This document shows positions 34,011 through 43,029 of a DNA stretch of 64,000 nucleotides, in pieces. The notes below the pieces were generated by a model that made no database searches, was not told where the DNA came from, and worked only from the letters and a program-made list of their open reading frames with translations. The DNA is from Manganibacter manganicus (lineage in GTDB: Bacteria; Pseudomonadota; Alphaproteobacteria; Rhizobiales; Rhizobiaceae): positions 1-64,000 of the forward strand of contig NZ_MDET01000002.1 of the NCBI RefSeq assembly GCF_002075885.1, in the 5' to 3' direction. The translations under genes and the position numbers were made by a program. Each line of letters opens with the position of its first letter. Position 1 is the first letter of the stretch.

Positions 34011-35303
34011 CTATGAACCGACCATGGCGAAGCGGATGGCGAACAGGACCGCCACCAGCCAGGTCGCCAGATGCACCTCGCGCCAGCGCCCCGTCAGCGC
34101 CTTCAACACCGCATAGCTGATGAAGCCGAAGGCAAGGCCGTTGGCGATGGAATAGGTGAACGGCATGATCAGCGCGGTCAGCGCGGCCGGCGCCGCCTCG
34201 GTGATCTCGGCCCATTCGACCTCGACCAGTTCGCGCATCATCAGGCAGGCGACGTAGAGCAAAGCGGGAGCCGTCGCGTAGACCGGCACGGCACCGGCCA
34301 GCGGCGAGAAGAACAGCGCAGCCAAAAACAGGATGCCGATGACCAGCGCGGTCAGGCCGGTGCGCCCGCCAGCCTGCACGCCCGACGCGCTCTCCACGTA
34401 AGCGGTGGTGCTCGACGTGCCGAGCAGCGAGCCGGCGAGGATCGCCGTCGAATCCGCCAGCAGCGCGCGGCCGAGGCGGTTCGGCTTGCCCTCGTCGATC
34501 AAGCCGGCGCGCTTGGCGACGCCGATCAGCGTGCCTGTGGCGTCGAACACTTCCACCAGCACGAAGATCAGGATGACATGGACAAGGCCGCCATGCAGCG
34601 CGCCGACGATATCGAGTTGCAGGAAGGTCGGCGCGATCGAGGGCGGCATGGAGATGATGCCGCCGAACTGGCTGACGCCGAGCGCCATCGAGGCGATGGT
34701 GATGATGAGGATGCCGAGCAGGATGGCGCCGCGCACCTTGAGTGCGTCAAGGGCCGCGATGATGAAGAAGCCGGCAATCGCCAGCAGCGGCCCGGTTCTG
34801 GTCAGATTGCCGAGCGTGACGAAGGTCGCCTTGTCGGCAACCACGATCTCCGAGCTTTTCAGCGCGATGATGGCCAGGAACAGGCCGATGCCGGCGGCGA
34901 CCGCGCTGCGCATGGAATGCGGAATGCCGGCGATCAGCCAGCTTCGCACCCCGGTGACGGTCAGGATCAGGAAGATCGCGCCCGAAATGAACACCGCGCC
35001 CAGCGCCTGCTGCCAGGTAAAGCCCATGGCGCCGACGACGGTGAAGGCGAAGAAGGCATTGAGCCCCATGCCGGGCGCCATACCGATCGGCCAGCGCGGC
35101 AGGAAGGCCATGATCAGCGAGCCGATGGCGGCGGCAAGGCAGGTGGCGACGAAGACCGCGCTGCGGTCCATGCCCGTCGTGGACAATATCTCCGGGTTGA
35201 CGAAGATGATGTAGGACATCGTCAGAAAGGTCGTGACGCCGGCGATGATTTCGGTACGGACCGAAGAGCCCTGCTCTCGCGGCTTGAAAAATGTCTCGAG
35301 CAC
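34011..35303 (-). CDS. NCS2-family purine permease (AzgA/hypoxanthine-guanine type)
   Basis: About 430 residues with 12-14 membrane segments. The opening VLETFFKPREQGSSVRTEII, then GMAPGMGLNAFFAF, and TSSTTAYVESASGVQAGGRT are hallmark motifs of the AzgA-like purine uptake group. The exact purine is unknown. I start at GTG 35303, which has GAGGAGG seven bases upstream, although the frame is open 82 codons further up. The gene is leftward and lies downstream of the amtB terminator. I see no purine riboswitch in the 226 bp before it. Confidence 0.9.
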   Translation of the reverse strand: MLETFFKPREQGSSVRTEIIAGVTTFLTMSYIIFVNPEILSTTGMDRSAVFVATCLAAAIGSLIMAFLPRWPIGMAPGMGLNAFFAFTVVGAMGFTWQQALGAVFISGAIFLILTVTGVRSWLIAGIPHSMRSAVAAGIGLFLAIIALKSSEIVVADKATFVTLGNLTRTGPLLAIAGFFIIAALDALKVRGAILLGILIITIASMALGVSQFGGIISMPPSIAPTFLQLDIVGALHGGLVHVILIFVLVEVFDATGTLIGVAKRAGLIDEGKPNRLGRALLADSTAILAGSLLGTSSTTAYVESASGVQAGGRTGLTALVIGILFLAALFFSPLAGAVPVYATAPALLYVACLMMRELVEVEWAEITEAAPAALTALIMPFTYSIANGLAFGFISYAVLKALTGRWREVHLATWLVAVLFAIRFAMVGS

Positions 35304-35462
35304 TGGCGCTCCTCCTCGTTCAGCTTCCGGCGGCGGTTGACGCCGCGCCAGCGCCATGATCGGCGCCGGCCCCTCCAGCAGCGCGCAATTTCCGCTGCTT
35401 GCGGAACCGGCGCAAGGGGCAACTCGCCCCCGTTCGTTCGAAGCTGTTTCGTATTTTTCCAT

Positions 35463-35492
35463 AAAAAAGAGGCCCGGAATCAACCGGGCCTC
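35463..35492 (-). terminator. Rho-independent terminator of amtB
   Basis: On the minus strand a 9-bp stem (GAGGCCCGG and CCGGGCCTC, 35469-35477 and 35484-35492) with a 6-base loop is followed by a run of six T (35463-35468). It sits 37 bp after the amtB stop and before the purine permease gene. Confidence 0.9.
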
Positions 35493-35529
35493 AAGGCGTG
35501 GGCGCCGCCGAGCACCCACGGTGGGAACG

Positions 35530-36858
35530 TTATTGCACCACCTCGCCATGCAGCGTCACGTCGAGCCCTTCGATCTCCTGCTGCCTTGTCGGGCGCAGGC
35601 CGCCGACGGCGATCTTCACCACTTGCAGGATGACGAAGGTGGCGATCGCGGTCCACGCAACGGTGAAGACGACACCGTAAAGCTGGGTGCCGACCGAGGC
35701 GTTCTTGCCAAGCCCGTTGATCGCCGGATCGGCGAACACGCCGGTCAGGAGCGCGCCGACAAGGCCGCCGACGCCATGCACACCGAAGGCATCGAGCGAA
35801 TCGTCATAGCCCAGCGCATGCTTGAGCTTGACGGCCGCGACATAGCAGACGAGGCCCGACGCGATACCGATGAAAAAGGCGCCGGTCGGGTTGACGAAGC
35901 CGGCCGCCGGCGTCACCGCGACGAGGCCGGCAACCGCGCCTGAGATAATGCCGAGCACGCTGGGCTTTTGGGCGATCACCCATTCGGCGGCCATCCAGGC
36001 GAGCGCCGCCGCGGCGGCGGCGATTTGCGTATTGAACATGGCAGCCCCCGCGAGACCGTCGGCGGCAAGCTCCGATCCGGCATTGAAGCCGAACCAGCCG
36101 ACCCACAGCAGCGAAGCGCCGATGACCGAATAGACGAGATTGTGCGGCGCCATGTTGACCTGGCCGTAGCCCTCGCGCTTGCCGACAACCAGCGCGCAGA
36201 CGAGACCCGCGACACCGGCATTGATATGCACGACCGTACCGCCTGCGAAATCGAGCACCCCGGCCGAGCCGAGAAAGCCGCCGCCCCACACCCAATGCGC
36301 GATCGGGGCATAGACGACAAGCAGCCACAGGCCGGTGAACAGAAGCAGCGCCGAAAACTTCATCCGCTCGGCAAACGCGCCGGCAATCAGCGCCGGCGTG
36401 ATGATGGCGAAGGTCATCTGGAAGGTCGAGAAGACGAATTCGGGGATATTGGCCACGCCCGGCGCCCACAGTGTCTCGACCGTGATGCCCTGGTGCAGCA
36501 ACTTCGACAGGCCGCCGACCCAGGCGTTCAGCGCGCCGCCGTCCGAAAAGGCCAACGAATAGCCGACGACGAACCATAGCACGGTGACGAGACAACACAC
36601 GGCGAAGCTCTGCATCACTGTCGCCAGCACGTTCTTCTTGCGCACCATGCCGCCATAAAACAGCGCCAGTCCCGGAATGGTCATCATCAGCACCAGAACC
36701 GTCGAGACGAGCATCCAGGCGGTATTGCCGCTGTCAAGTGCAGGTGGTGGCAGCGAGACGGCTTGCGCCTCCTGCGCAGTGGCAATGGCAGGCCACAACA
36801 ATGCCGGCAGCAGGCTGGCGGCCATCAGCCGCCTGTTCGCAACAAAAGCAGATTTCAT
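35530..36858 (-). CDS. amtB: Ammonium transporter AmtB
   Basis: A 442-residue channel for NH4+/NH3 uptake across the inner membrane. A signal-like start (MKSAFVANRRLMAASLL) precedes ALDSGNTAWML, GLALFYGGMVRKKNVL and FAGGTVVHINAGVAGLV, which carry family-signature and pore residues. DDSLDAFGVHGVGGLVGALL near the C-terminus carries a conserved Amt/MEP motif. No glnK gene lies beside it, although GlnK usually accompanies it. A sigma-54-like promoter is at 36913-36929 and a terminator at 35463. Confidence 0.96.
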   Translation of the reverse strand: MKSAFVANRRLMAASLLPALLWPAIATAQEAQAVSLPPPALDSGNTAWMLVSTVLVLMMTIPGLALFYGGMVRKKNVLATVMQSFAVCCLVTVLWFVVGYSLAFSDGGALNAWVGGLSKLLHQGITVETLWAPGVANIPEFVFSTFQMTFAIITPALIAGAFAERMKFSALLLFTGLWLLVVYAPIAHWVWGGGFLGSAGVLDFAGGTVVHINAGVAGLVCALVVGKREGYGQVNMAPHNLVYSVIGASLLWVGWFGFNAGSELAADGLAGAAMFNTQIAAAAAALAWMAAEWVIAQKPSVLGIISGAVAGLVAVTPAAGFVNPTGAFFIGIASGLVCYVAAVKLKHALGYDDSLDAFGVHGVGGLVGALLTGVFADPAINGLGKNASVGTQLYGVVFTVAWTAIATFVILQVVKIAVGGLRPTRQQEIEGLDVTLHGEVVQ

Positions 36859-36912
36859 CGACGTCTCCGTTCCGTGGCTCGACCCGATATGCGGGCCAAT
36901 TGCCAGCAGACA

Positions 36913-36929
36913 ATCAAGCTCCGTGCCAA
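36913..36929 (-). promoter_or_regulatory. Candidate sigma-54 promoter of amtB
   Basis: On the minus strand the sequence TTGGCACGGAGCTTGAT has the -24 GG and -12 G at the right 10-base spacing of the RpoN consensus TGGCACG-N4-TTGC. One base differs (TTGA in place of TTGC). The predicted start would give a leader of about 44 nt to amtB. It fits nitrogen control through NtrC, for which no site is certain; a TGCGC-N6-GCGCA inverted repeat lies at 36978-36993. Confidence 0.55.
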
Positions 36930-37047
36930 TTGCCGGACACGGGCTCTAACGCCTTGTCATGGAATGATTTTCGATGATGCGCGCTGCGGCGCAGCTTCCC
37001 GCCTAACCGCATGGCTGCCCAAAATAAGTGCAAGCCTATCGAAATGC

Positions 37048-37923
37048 CTATTCCTTGAGCTTACGCCTCAGACGGATCAACCCCTCCTGCGCGACCGACG
37101 CGATCAGCGTGCCGTCACGCGCAAACATCAGCCCGCGCGTGAAACCGCGCGAACCTTGCGTGGACGGGCTGTCCTGCGTGTAGAGCACCCAGTCGTCGAG
37201 CCTGTGCGGCCGGTGGAACCACATGGCGTGGTCGAGGCTCGCGGCCTGAATATCGCGGTCAAAAACCGCACGGCCATGCGCGAAGGTCGACGTATCGAGC
37301 AGCGTCATGTCGGAGAGATAAGCCAGCACCGCAGCCTGCGTGGCGCGGTCGTCCGGCACCGGCCCGCTGGTGCGAATCCAGATATGCTGCACCGGGTCGA
37401 GCTTTTCGCGGCTGGTATAGTGCTTCAGCATCACCGGTTTCATTTCCAGCGGCCGCTCGCGCTCCCAATAGCGGCGCACGCCTTCCGGCACCGCATCGCC
37501 ATATTTGCCGATCAGTTCGGGCTGCGAAAGCAGCGTATCGGGATCGGGCACGTCGAGCGGCATCTTCATTTGATGTTCCAGCCCCGGCTCGTCGCGCTGG
37601 AAAGATGCCTCGAGCGAGAAGATCGCATGGCCATGCTGGATCGCCACGACGCGGCGAGTGGTGAAAGAGGTGCCGTCGCGGATGCGATCGACCTCATAGA
37701 CGATCGGCAGCCTGGTATCGCCGGGCCGCATGAAATAACCGTGCAGGGAATGAACATGGCGCGCCGGCTCCACCGTGCGCTGCGCCGCCACCAGCGCCTG
37801 CGCGACAGTCTGGCCGCCGAACACGCGCTGCCAGTCGAGATTGGGACTGCGACCACGAAACAGGTTGTGCTCCAGCCGTTCGAGGTCGAGAATGGCGAGC
37901 AGTTCGTCCATGGCTGCCGTCAT
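37048..37923 (-). CDS. tesB: Acyl-CoA thioesterase II TesB
   Basis: A 291-residue double-hotdog enzyme that hydrolyses medium- and long-chain acyl-CoA. Landmarks are LFRGRSPNLDWQRVFGGQTV near 20-40, HSLHGYFMRPGDTRLP, and the C-terminal AASLDHAMWFHRPHRLDDW and SRGFTRGLMFARDG. I start at ATG 37923; a longer frame is open upstream but lies beyond the conserved start. It is divergent from the monooxygenase gene, with 101 bp between them. Confidence 0.94.
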   Translation of the reverse strand: MTAAMDELLAILDLERLEHNLFRGRSPNLDWQRVFGGQTVAQALVAAQRTVEPARHVHSLHGYFMRPGDTRLPIVYEVDRIRDGTSFTTRRVVAIQHGHAIFSLEASFQRDEPGLEHQMKMPLDVPDPDTLLSQPELIGKYGDAVPEGVRRYWERERPLEMKPVMLKHYTSREKLDPVQHIWIRTSGPVPDDRATQAAVLAYLSDMTLLDTSTFAHGRAVFDRDIQAASLDHAMWFHRPHRLDDWVLYTQDSPSTQGSRGFTRGLMFARDGTLIASVAQEGLIRLRRKLKE

Positions 37924-38024
37924 GCTTTTTGCACCTTTCGCAAACAGGATCGCGGCTGGTGTCGGACAGGGGCGATGCCCCGTCAAGACAGTGACGCAAG
38001 GGAACGGCATCAAAGGTGCGGAAA

Positions 38025-39287
38025 ATGGCAACTTCAAAGCTGCAGACGGCAGATCCCGGCCCGCTCGACGTGCTTGTCGCCGGCGCCGGCTATGTCGGCC
38101 TGGCCGCCGCTGTCTCGCTGAAACAGGCGCGGCCGAGCCTGAACATCACCATCGTCGACGCAGCCCCCGCCGGCGTCTGGCAAAGAGACGGCCGCGCCTC
38201 GGCCATCGCGGCGGCGGCCAGCCGCATGCTGGACCGGCTCGGCGTGTGGGAGGCAATTCTTCCGCAGGCGCAGGCGATCACCGAAATGATCATCACCGAT
38301 TCGCGCACCGCCGACCCGGTGCGGCCGGTGTTCCTGAGCTTCGGCGGCGAGGTCGAGGCGGGCGAGCCCTTCGCCCATATGGTTGCCAACAAGGATCTGA
38401 ACGGGGCGCTGCGCGCCCGCGCCGCCAAGCTCGGTATCGACATGATCGAGGGCATGGCGGTCGAGGGGTTGGAGCCGGGCGGCGCCTTCGCCACCGTGCA
38501 TCTGGCCGATGGCGCCACGCTCAGGACACGCCTTGTCGTTGCCGCCGACGGCGTGCGCTCGAAGCTGCGCGACATGGCCGGCATCAAGACCGTGCATTGG
38601 GAGTACGGCCAGTCTGGCATCGTCTGCACCGTGGCGCATGAGCGCCCGCATGACGGCCGCGCCGAAGAACATTTCCTGCCCGCCGGCCCCTTTGCCACCC
38701 TGCCGCTCAAGCCGGATGAAAAGGGCCGGAACCGCTCTTCCATCGTCTGGGTCGAGCGCACCGAAGATGCCGAGAAGCTGGTCAATGGCGACGATCTCGT
38801 CTTCGAGACCGAACTGGAACAGCGCTTCGGCCTGCAACTGGGCGGAATCCGCGTGGACAACAAGCCGCGCGCATGGCCGCTCGGCCTGACCCTTGCCCGC
38901 GCCTTCGTCGCACCGCGCGTCGCACTTGCCGGAGACGCCGCACACGGCATCCACCCGATCGCCGGCCAGGGCCTCAATCTCGGCTTCAAGGACGTGGCGG
39001 CACTGGCCGAAGTGATCGTCGAAGCCGACCGGCTCGGCCAGGATTTCGGGGCCATGAACGTGCTGGAACGCTATCAGCAATGGCGGCGTTTCGACACGGT
39101 GCAAATGGGCGTCACCACCGATGTGCTCAACCGGCTGTTTTCCAACGATATCGCCCCGCTGCGCGCGGTGCGCGACATCGGCCTCGGCCTTGTCGAGCGC
39201 ATGCCGCGCCTGAAGGATTTCTTTATCCGCCAGGCGTCGGGCCTCTCCAGATCGACACCGCGCCTGCTCAGGGGCGAAGCGATATAG
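38025..39287 (+). CDS. UbiH/UbiF-family FAD-dependent monooxygenase
   Basis: A 420-residue flavoprotein hydroxylase. The FAD motif VAGAGYVGLAAAVSL is near 17-31, the GRASAIAAAASRMLDRLG segment follows, and the C-terminal motif LAGDAAHGIHPIAGQGLNLG near 302-321 is the UbiH-class GDAAH signature. It likely adds a hydroxyl group to the ubiquinone ring; which of the three carbons cannot be told. ATG 38025 is used, with AAAGG nine bases upstream. A GTG at 38016 is possible. Confidence 0.93.
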   Translation: MATSKLQTADPGPLDVLVAGAGYVGLAAAVSLKQARPSLNITIVDAAPAGVWQRDGRASAIAAAASRMLDRLGVWEAILPQAQAITEMIITDSRTADPVRPVFLSFGGEVEAGEPFAHMVANKDLNGALRARAAKLGIDMIEGMAVEGLEPGGAFATVHLADGATLRTRLVVAADGVRSKLRDMAGIKTVHWEYGQSGIVCTVAHERPHDGRAEEHFLPAGPFATLPLKPDEKGRNRSSIVWVERTEDAEKLVNGDDLVFETELEQRFGLQLGGIRVDNKPRAWPLGLTLARAFVAPRVALAGDAAHGIHPIAGQGLNLGFKDVAALAEVIVEADRLGQDFGAMNVLERYQQWRRFDTVQMGVTTDVLNRLFSNDIAPLRAVRDIGLGLVERMPRLKDFFIRQASGLSRSTPRLLRGEAI

Positions 39288-39355
39288 CCGGCTGCGTTTC
39301 GCCTGCCCATGTAAAGGGGTTGCCCGACCAGCGGGCCTGCCTTTATGGTCGCTCC

Positions 39356-39835
39356 ATGAGCCTTGAATCCGTCCGCCGCTATTTCGCAACCCATGCTCCC
39401 GACATCGAGGTGATCGTTACCGAAAAAAGCTCGGCGACGGTGCCGTTGGCTGCCGAAGCACATGGCGTGGAACCGGAGCAGATCGCCAAGACCATATGCC
39501 TGCGCGCCGGCGAGCAGGCCATGCTGGTGGTGGCCTGCGGCACCGCACGGCTCGACAACCGCAAATTCAAGGATCGCTTCGGCGGCAAGCCGCGCATGCT
39601 CGACGCCGAGGAGGTCGCGACGCTGACCAGTCACCCGGTCGGCGGCGTCTGTCCTTTCGGCCTACCGGCGCCGATGCCGATCTATTGCGACGTGTCCTTG
39701 CGGCGCTTCGATATTGTCGTGCCGGCTGCCGGCGCCACCAACGCGGCCGTGCGACTTTCCCCGGAGCGACTGGCCGCGCTGACCAGCGCGCAATGGGTCG
39801 ATGTCTGCCGCGAGCCGGTTGCAGCTACGGCTTGA
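39356..39835 (+). CDS. YbaK/EbsC-family aminoacyl-tRNA deacylase-like protein
   Basis: A 159-residue protein with the YbaK/ProX editing fold. Visible motifs are SVRRYFATHAPDIEVIV, AEAHGVEPEQIAKTICLR, the conserved lysine in RLDNRKFKDRFGG, and TSHPVGGVCPFGLP. It probably hydrolyses mischarged tRNA (Cys- or Ala-tRNAPro type); the substrate is not read from sequence. It lies 68 bp after the monooxygenase gene, so co-transcription is plausible. A Pro/Ala-rich upstream frame is not part of it. Confidence 0.9.
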   Translation: MSLESVRRYFATHAPDIEVIVTEKSSATVPLAAEAHGVEPEQIAKTICLRAGEQAMLVVACGTARLDNRKFKDRFGGKPRMLDAEEVATLTSHPVGGVCPFGLPAPMPIYCDVSLRRFDIVVPAAGATNAAVRLSPERLAALTSAQWVDVCREPVAATA

Positions 39836-39972
39836 CGAGGCCGCTCTCCGCACGTTCCTGCCCATTGGTTGACCTCGCGCAAAGACCGCCATGGCCTTGG
39901 CACCTATGAGTCCTATAATCATGCAAGCTGCTACGCGGCCCGTCATTTTGCACAGCCAATAAGGAGAAGGCC

Positions 39973-40410
39973 ATGAACCGTCACGCCACCGCCGTCTGGA
40001 AAGGCACGCTCACCGCAGGCACGGGCACGCTCGACACGCAAAGCGGCGCCCTTTCCAAACAGCCTTACTCGTTCAAAGGCCGATTCCAGGATGAAAGCGG
40101 CAAATCAGGTACCAACCCCGAGGAATTGATCGCGGCCGCCCATGCCGGTTGCTTTGCCATGCAGCTTTCGCATTTCCTCGCCGAGAACGGCACGCCCGCC
40201 GAAGAATTGAACGCGGAAGCAGTCGTGACCTATGGGGCGGCTGCCGAGGGCGGGTTCGAGATCACCGAAAGCGCCATCAAGCTCACCGGCAAGGTGCCTG
40301 GCATCGATGCGGCAAAATTCAACGAGCTGGCCGAGCAGGCCAAGGCCGGCTGCCCCGTCTCCAAGGCGCTGGGCGCCATCAAGGTGACGCTCGACGCCAG
40401 GCTGGCCTGA
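39973..40410 (+). CDS. OsmC-family peroxiredoxin-like protein
   Basis: A 145-residue OsmC/Ohr-fold protein that reduces organic hydroperoxides with two cysteines, here Cys60 in AAHAGCFAMQLS and Cys127 in AGCPVSKALG. The N-terminus ATAVWKGTLTAGTGTLDTQS and NPEELIAAAHAG match the OsmC subgroup rather than Ohr. AAGGAGAAGGCC sits right before the ATG. A short leader of 137 bp separates it from the YbaK gene. No peroxide regulator is nearby. Confidence 0.93.
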   Translation: MNRHATAVWKGTLTAGTGTLDTQSGALSKQPYSFKGRFQDESGKSGTNPEELIAAAHAGCFAMQLSHFLAENGTPAEELNAEAVVTYGAAAEGGFEITESAIKLTGKVPGIDAAKFNELAEQAKAGCPVSKALGAIKVTLDARLA

Positions 40411-40483
40411 TTATTCATCGGCCGATTTCCGGGGCCGATTTTCGGGCGCGTCGTCGGTGACGGCGCGCCTCCGCGTAACGGCA

Positions 40484-41128
40484 TCAGCCGCCGAGGGCGT
40501 CAAGCCGTGCGGTCAACGCCGCCATCTGCTCTTCCAGAGCCGTGATGCGCGCTTCCAGTTCCGCGATCGCCGGTGAACCTGTCGTCCGGCTTGTCGGCGC
40601 GGGAACATAGACCGAGACCTCCACATCCCCGCACAGCAGGTGGGCGTAGCGATCCTCACGCTGGCCGGGTGCGCGGCCGATTTCCTTGACCAGCGGCGGG
40701 CGGCGCCCGATCAGCATGTCGAGTTCGGAACGCACCGCATCGGCATCGGCGAAGTTCGCCATGCGCTCGGTGCGCGCCAGCAACTCATGGACCGTCTGCG
40801 GCCCGCGCAGCAAAAGCAAGCCGAGCAGCGCTGTCTGGTTGCGGGTGAGCGAAAATGCCTGCGCCATCAAATGCTCGTAGCGTTCGACGCGCGAAGCGAA
40901 TTGCTGGCGCGCCAGACCTTTCGTTTGCAGCGTGGCGAGGGCGCGATTGATGTCGGTCACCTCCAGCGCCATGACCGGATCGCGCGAGGTCTTCTGATTG
41001 GCCGCCGTGACCAGCCCGTTGGATGTCATCGGATAGACATCCGGCGTCAGTTCTTTCTTCTCGATCAGGCAGCCGAGCACACGCGCTTCTGCGGGAGACA
41101 GGATTGGCAGTTCGTTCTGGTCGCTCAT
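40484..41128 (-). CDS. YceH/DUF480-family winged-helix protein
   Basis: A 214-residue protein of the YceH family: two winged-helix domains (LSPAEARVLGCLIEKKELTP, then MTSNGLVTAANQKTSRDPVM, and LLGLLLLRGPQTVHEL) followed by a C-terminal coiled coil (ELEARITALEEQMAALTARL). The function is unknown, but the structure suggests DNA binding. Its ATG overlaps, as ATGA, the stop codon of a relic of an sdhB 3' end, so it is linked to the sdh operon. The following intergenic gap to the OsmC gene is 73 bp. Confidence 0.9.
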   Translation of the reverse strand: MSDQNELPILSPAEARVLGCLIEKKELTPDVYPMTSNGLVTAANQKTSRDPVMALEVTDINRALATLQTKGLARQQFASRVERYEHLMAQAFSLTRNQTALLGLLLLRGPQTVHELLARTERMANFADADAVRSELDMLIGRRPPLVKEIGRAPGQREDRYAHLLCGDVEVSVYVPAPTSRTTGSPAIAELEARITALEEQMAALTARLDALGG

Positions 41129-41166
41129 ACGCGCCGTTCAACCATCGTCTTCTTGATTTCGGCAAC
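41125..41166 (-). pseudogene. Relic second 3' end of sdhB
   Basis: Read leftward, this fragment codes for AVAEIKKTMVERRV followed by TGA. The last residues of the intact sdhB are [14 protein letters not shown]. So the last 13 or 14 codons are duplicated, but have diverged at the nucleotide level. The relic's TGA overlaps the yceH start as ATGA. It is not in frame with the intact sdhB and has no own start. Confidence 0.75.
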
Positions 41167-41207
41167 CGCGCCGCCGCAGGCGCGCTGAAACAAGGAACCG
41201 ATTGCCG

Positions 41208-41987
41208 TCACACCCTTCTCTCCACCATCATCTTCTTGATCTCGGCGATCGCCTTCGCCGGATTCAATCCCTTGGGGCAGGTCTGGGTGCAGTTCATGAT
41301 AGTGTGGCAGCGATAGAGCCGGAACGGATCCTCCAGATTGTCGAGCCGGTCGCCCGTCGCTTCGTCCCGGCTGTCTATCAGCCAGCGATAGGCCTGCAAC
41401 AGCACCGCCGGGCCGAGATAGCGGTCGCCATTCCACCAGTAGCTCGGGCAGGCGGTCGAGCAACAGGCACACAGGATGCATTCATAAAGCCCGTCGAGTT
41501 TGGCGCGGTCGTCATGGCTTTGCAGCCATTCCTTGGCCGGCTCCGGCGAAACAGTTTGCAGCCAGGGCTGGATCGAGGCGTGCTGGGCATAGAAATTGTT
41601 GAGGTCAGGCACCAGGTCCTTGACCACCTCCATATGCGGCAGAGGATAGATCTTCACCGGCCCTGAAATCTCGTCGGCCCCTTTGGTGCAGGCGAGCGTG
41701 TTGGACCCGTCGATGTTCATTGCACAGGAACCGCAAATGCCCTCACGGCAGGACCGGCGCAGTGTCAGCGTCGGATCGATCTTGTTCTTGATCCACAAAA
41801 GTGCGTCCAGAACCATCGGTCCACAATCGTCCATGTCGACGAAATAGGTGTCGATGCTCGGATTCTCGCCATCGTCGGGCGACCAGCGATAGATGCGGTA
41901 TTCCCGCAGATTCGTGGCGCCTTCCGGTTTCGGCCAGGTTTTGCCCTGCCTGATCTGCGAATTCTTGGGGAGTGCGAGTTCGACCAT
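41208..41987 (-). CDS. sdhB: Succinate dehydrogenase iron-sulfur subunit SdhB
   Basis: A 259-residue subunit that passes electrons from SdhA to quinone. It carries all three cluster motifs: [15 protein letters not shown] for [2Fe-2S], [16 protein letters not shown] for [4Fe-4S], and [20 protein letters not shown] for [3Fe-4S]. I start at ATG 41987 (MVELALP), which gives the usual length. It follows a glycosyltransferase gene by 10 bp rather than sdhA, which is unusual. Its C-terminal codons are duplicated downstream at 41125-41166. Confidence 0.97.
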   Translation of the reverse strand: MVELALPKNSQIRQGKTWPKPEGATNLREYRIYRWSPDDGENPSIDTYFVDMDDCGPMVLDALLWIKNKIDPTLTLRRSCREGICGSCAMNIDGSNTLACTKGADEISGPVKIYPLPHMEVVKDLVPDLNNFYAQHASIQPWLQTVSPEPAKEWLQSHDDRAKLDGLYECILCACCSTACPSYWWNGDRYLGPAVLLQAYRWLIDSRDEATGDRLDNLEDPFRLYRCHTIMNCTQTCPKGLNPAKAIAEIKKMMVERRV

Positions 41988-41997
41988 TCTGTCCGCC

Positions 41998-43026
41998 TCA
42001 GCCTTTCGCAGCCGAAGCCGCATTTCGTGTTTTCGGATAGTCTTGCGGCAGCCACGGCGCGGGCCGTGCAGCAAAAATCGCCCAGGGCCGGCCATGCAAA
42101 GCAGACCACCAAAGCCGCCAGCGCGAGAAGAGCCGGCGCCCCACCTGCAACAACAGATGAACCGGATCGCGGCGCTTGACATGGCGGTGCGGTGCCCGGT
42201 CGGGCACCATGGTGCTGACAATGCCGGACTGCATGACCAGCCATGGCGACACATGGGTGACATCCAGACCGTGCAGGCCCGAACTCCACAAAAAATCGTC
42301 CACCGGCATCATCACCTTGTCGATCCGCTGCAAGAGCCGCTCGGCGGCGGTCCGGGTAAGAATATAGGCGGCACCGCCGGAACGCGGCCGCAATGAGCGC
42401 ACCAGTTGATGGGCTTTCCCAAGCGGCCGCACAGGGATAGCCAGCCGGCCGCTTGCCCGCGCGGGCGTGCCTTCCAGCTTGACGACGTCGATCGCCGGCC
42501 CGTCTTCCAGAAGCGCACGGACAACGCCCTCGAAATCGCCATAGGGTTGGGCGTCGTCCTCCAGGATCAGGCCACGTTCATGACCCGACTGCAGAAACTG
42601 CCGCCAGGCCAGCATATGGCCGGCGAGGCAAGCCTCCTCCACTAGCGAGAAAACACGGAAGCGATACGGGTTCCATCCGACACCCTCCGGAGGCAGCGCC
42701 AGCTCCTGGCCGCGCATAGCGAGCACGGCACCCGGATCGCGCCGCGCATCGAGCGCGGGCGTGCGGTAGAGCGGCCAGGGCAGATGACCGAAATGCTGCT
42801 CGATCGCCGCCCAGCGGTCTGGAGAACGCTCGAGATTGACGGCAAAAATGCCGAGCTTCGACGTGTTGGGCTGGATGGCCACCCGACCGTCGCTATCGGT
42901 GGGAGAAAATACCGCGTCAGACACTCCCGCTTGCAGGATCGAACCGGCAAGCATGCCATCCACCGCCCCATGGGCGGCTGCGCCGGGAATATCCGGTTCG
43001 CCGACAAATGGGCGCGGCGCGGCCAT
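41998..43026 (-). CDS. Glycosyltransferase family 25-like protein, inserted in the sdh operon
   Basis: About 342 residues. The domain starts at [20 protein letters not shown] near 59-78, followed by RPTP-like [24 protein letters not shown], and the metal-binding [15 protein letters not shown], then [17 protein letters not shown]. This fits GT25 enzymes, which transfer sugars to lipooligosaccharide. The first 50 residues are not conserved, so the true start may be downstream. It lies 3 bp after sdhA and 10 bp before sdhB, on the same strand, so it is read within the sdh mRNA. Confidence 0.82.
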   Translation of the reverse strand: MAAPRPFVGEPDIPGAAAHGAVDGMLAGSILQAGVSDAVFSPTDSDGRVAIQPNTSKLGIFAVNLERSPDRWAAIEQHFGHLPWPLYRTPALDARRDPGAVLAMRGQELALPPEGVGWNPYRFRVFSLVEEACLAGHMLAWRQFLQSGHERGLILEDDAQPYGDFEGVVRALLEDGPAIDVVKLEGTPARASGRLAIPVRPLGKAHQLVRSLRPRSGGAAYILTRTAAERLLQRIDKVMMPVDDFLWSSGLHGLDVTHVSPWLVMQSGIVSTMVPDRAPHRHVKRRDPVHLLLQVGRRLFSRWRLWWSALHGRPWAIFAARPAPWLPQDYPKTRNAASAAKG

Positions 43027-43029
43027 GGC

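Noticed and set aside
34071..35633. Plus-strand frame opposite the purine permease
   Set aside because: Its composition is Arg/Gly/Gln-rich with no domain, and the permease motifs on the other strand are unambiguous.
36944..36980. Possible fourth RIME-like fragment (ctctaacgccttgtcatgg...)
   Set aside because: It resembles the terminal part of the repeats only over a dozen bases, too short to separate from chance, and it lies inside the amtB promoter region.
36859..37047. A glnK gene between tesB and amtB
   Set aside because: All frames in this 189 bp stretch were read and none shows a PII-protein motif.
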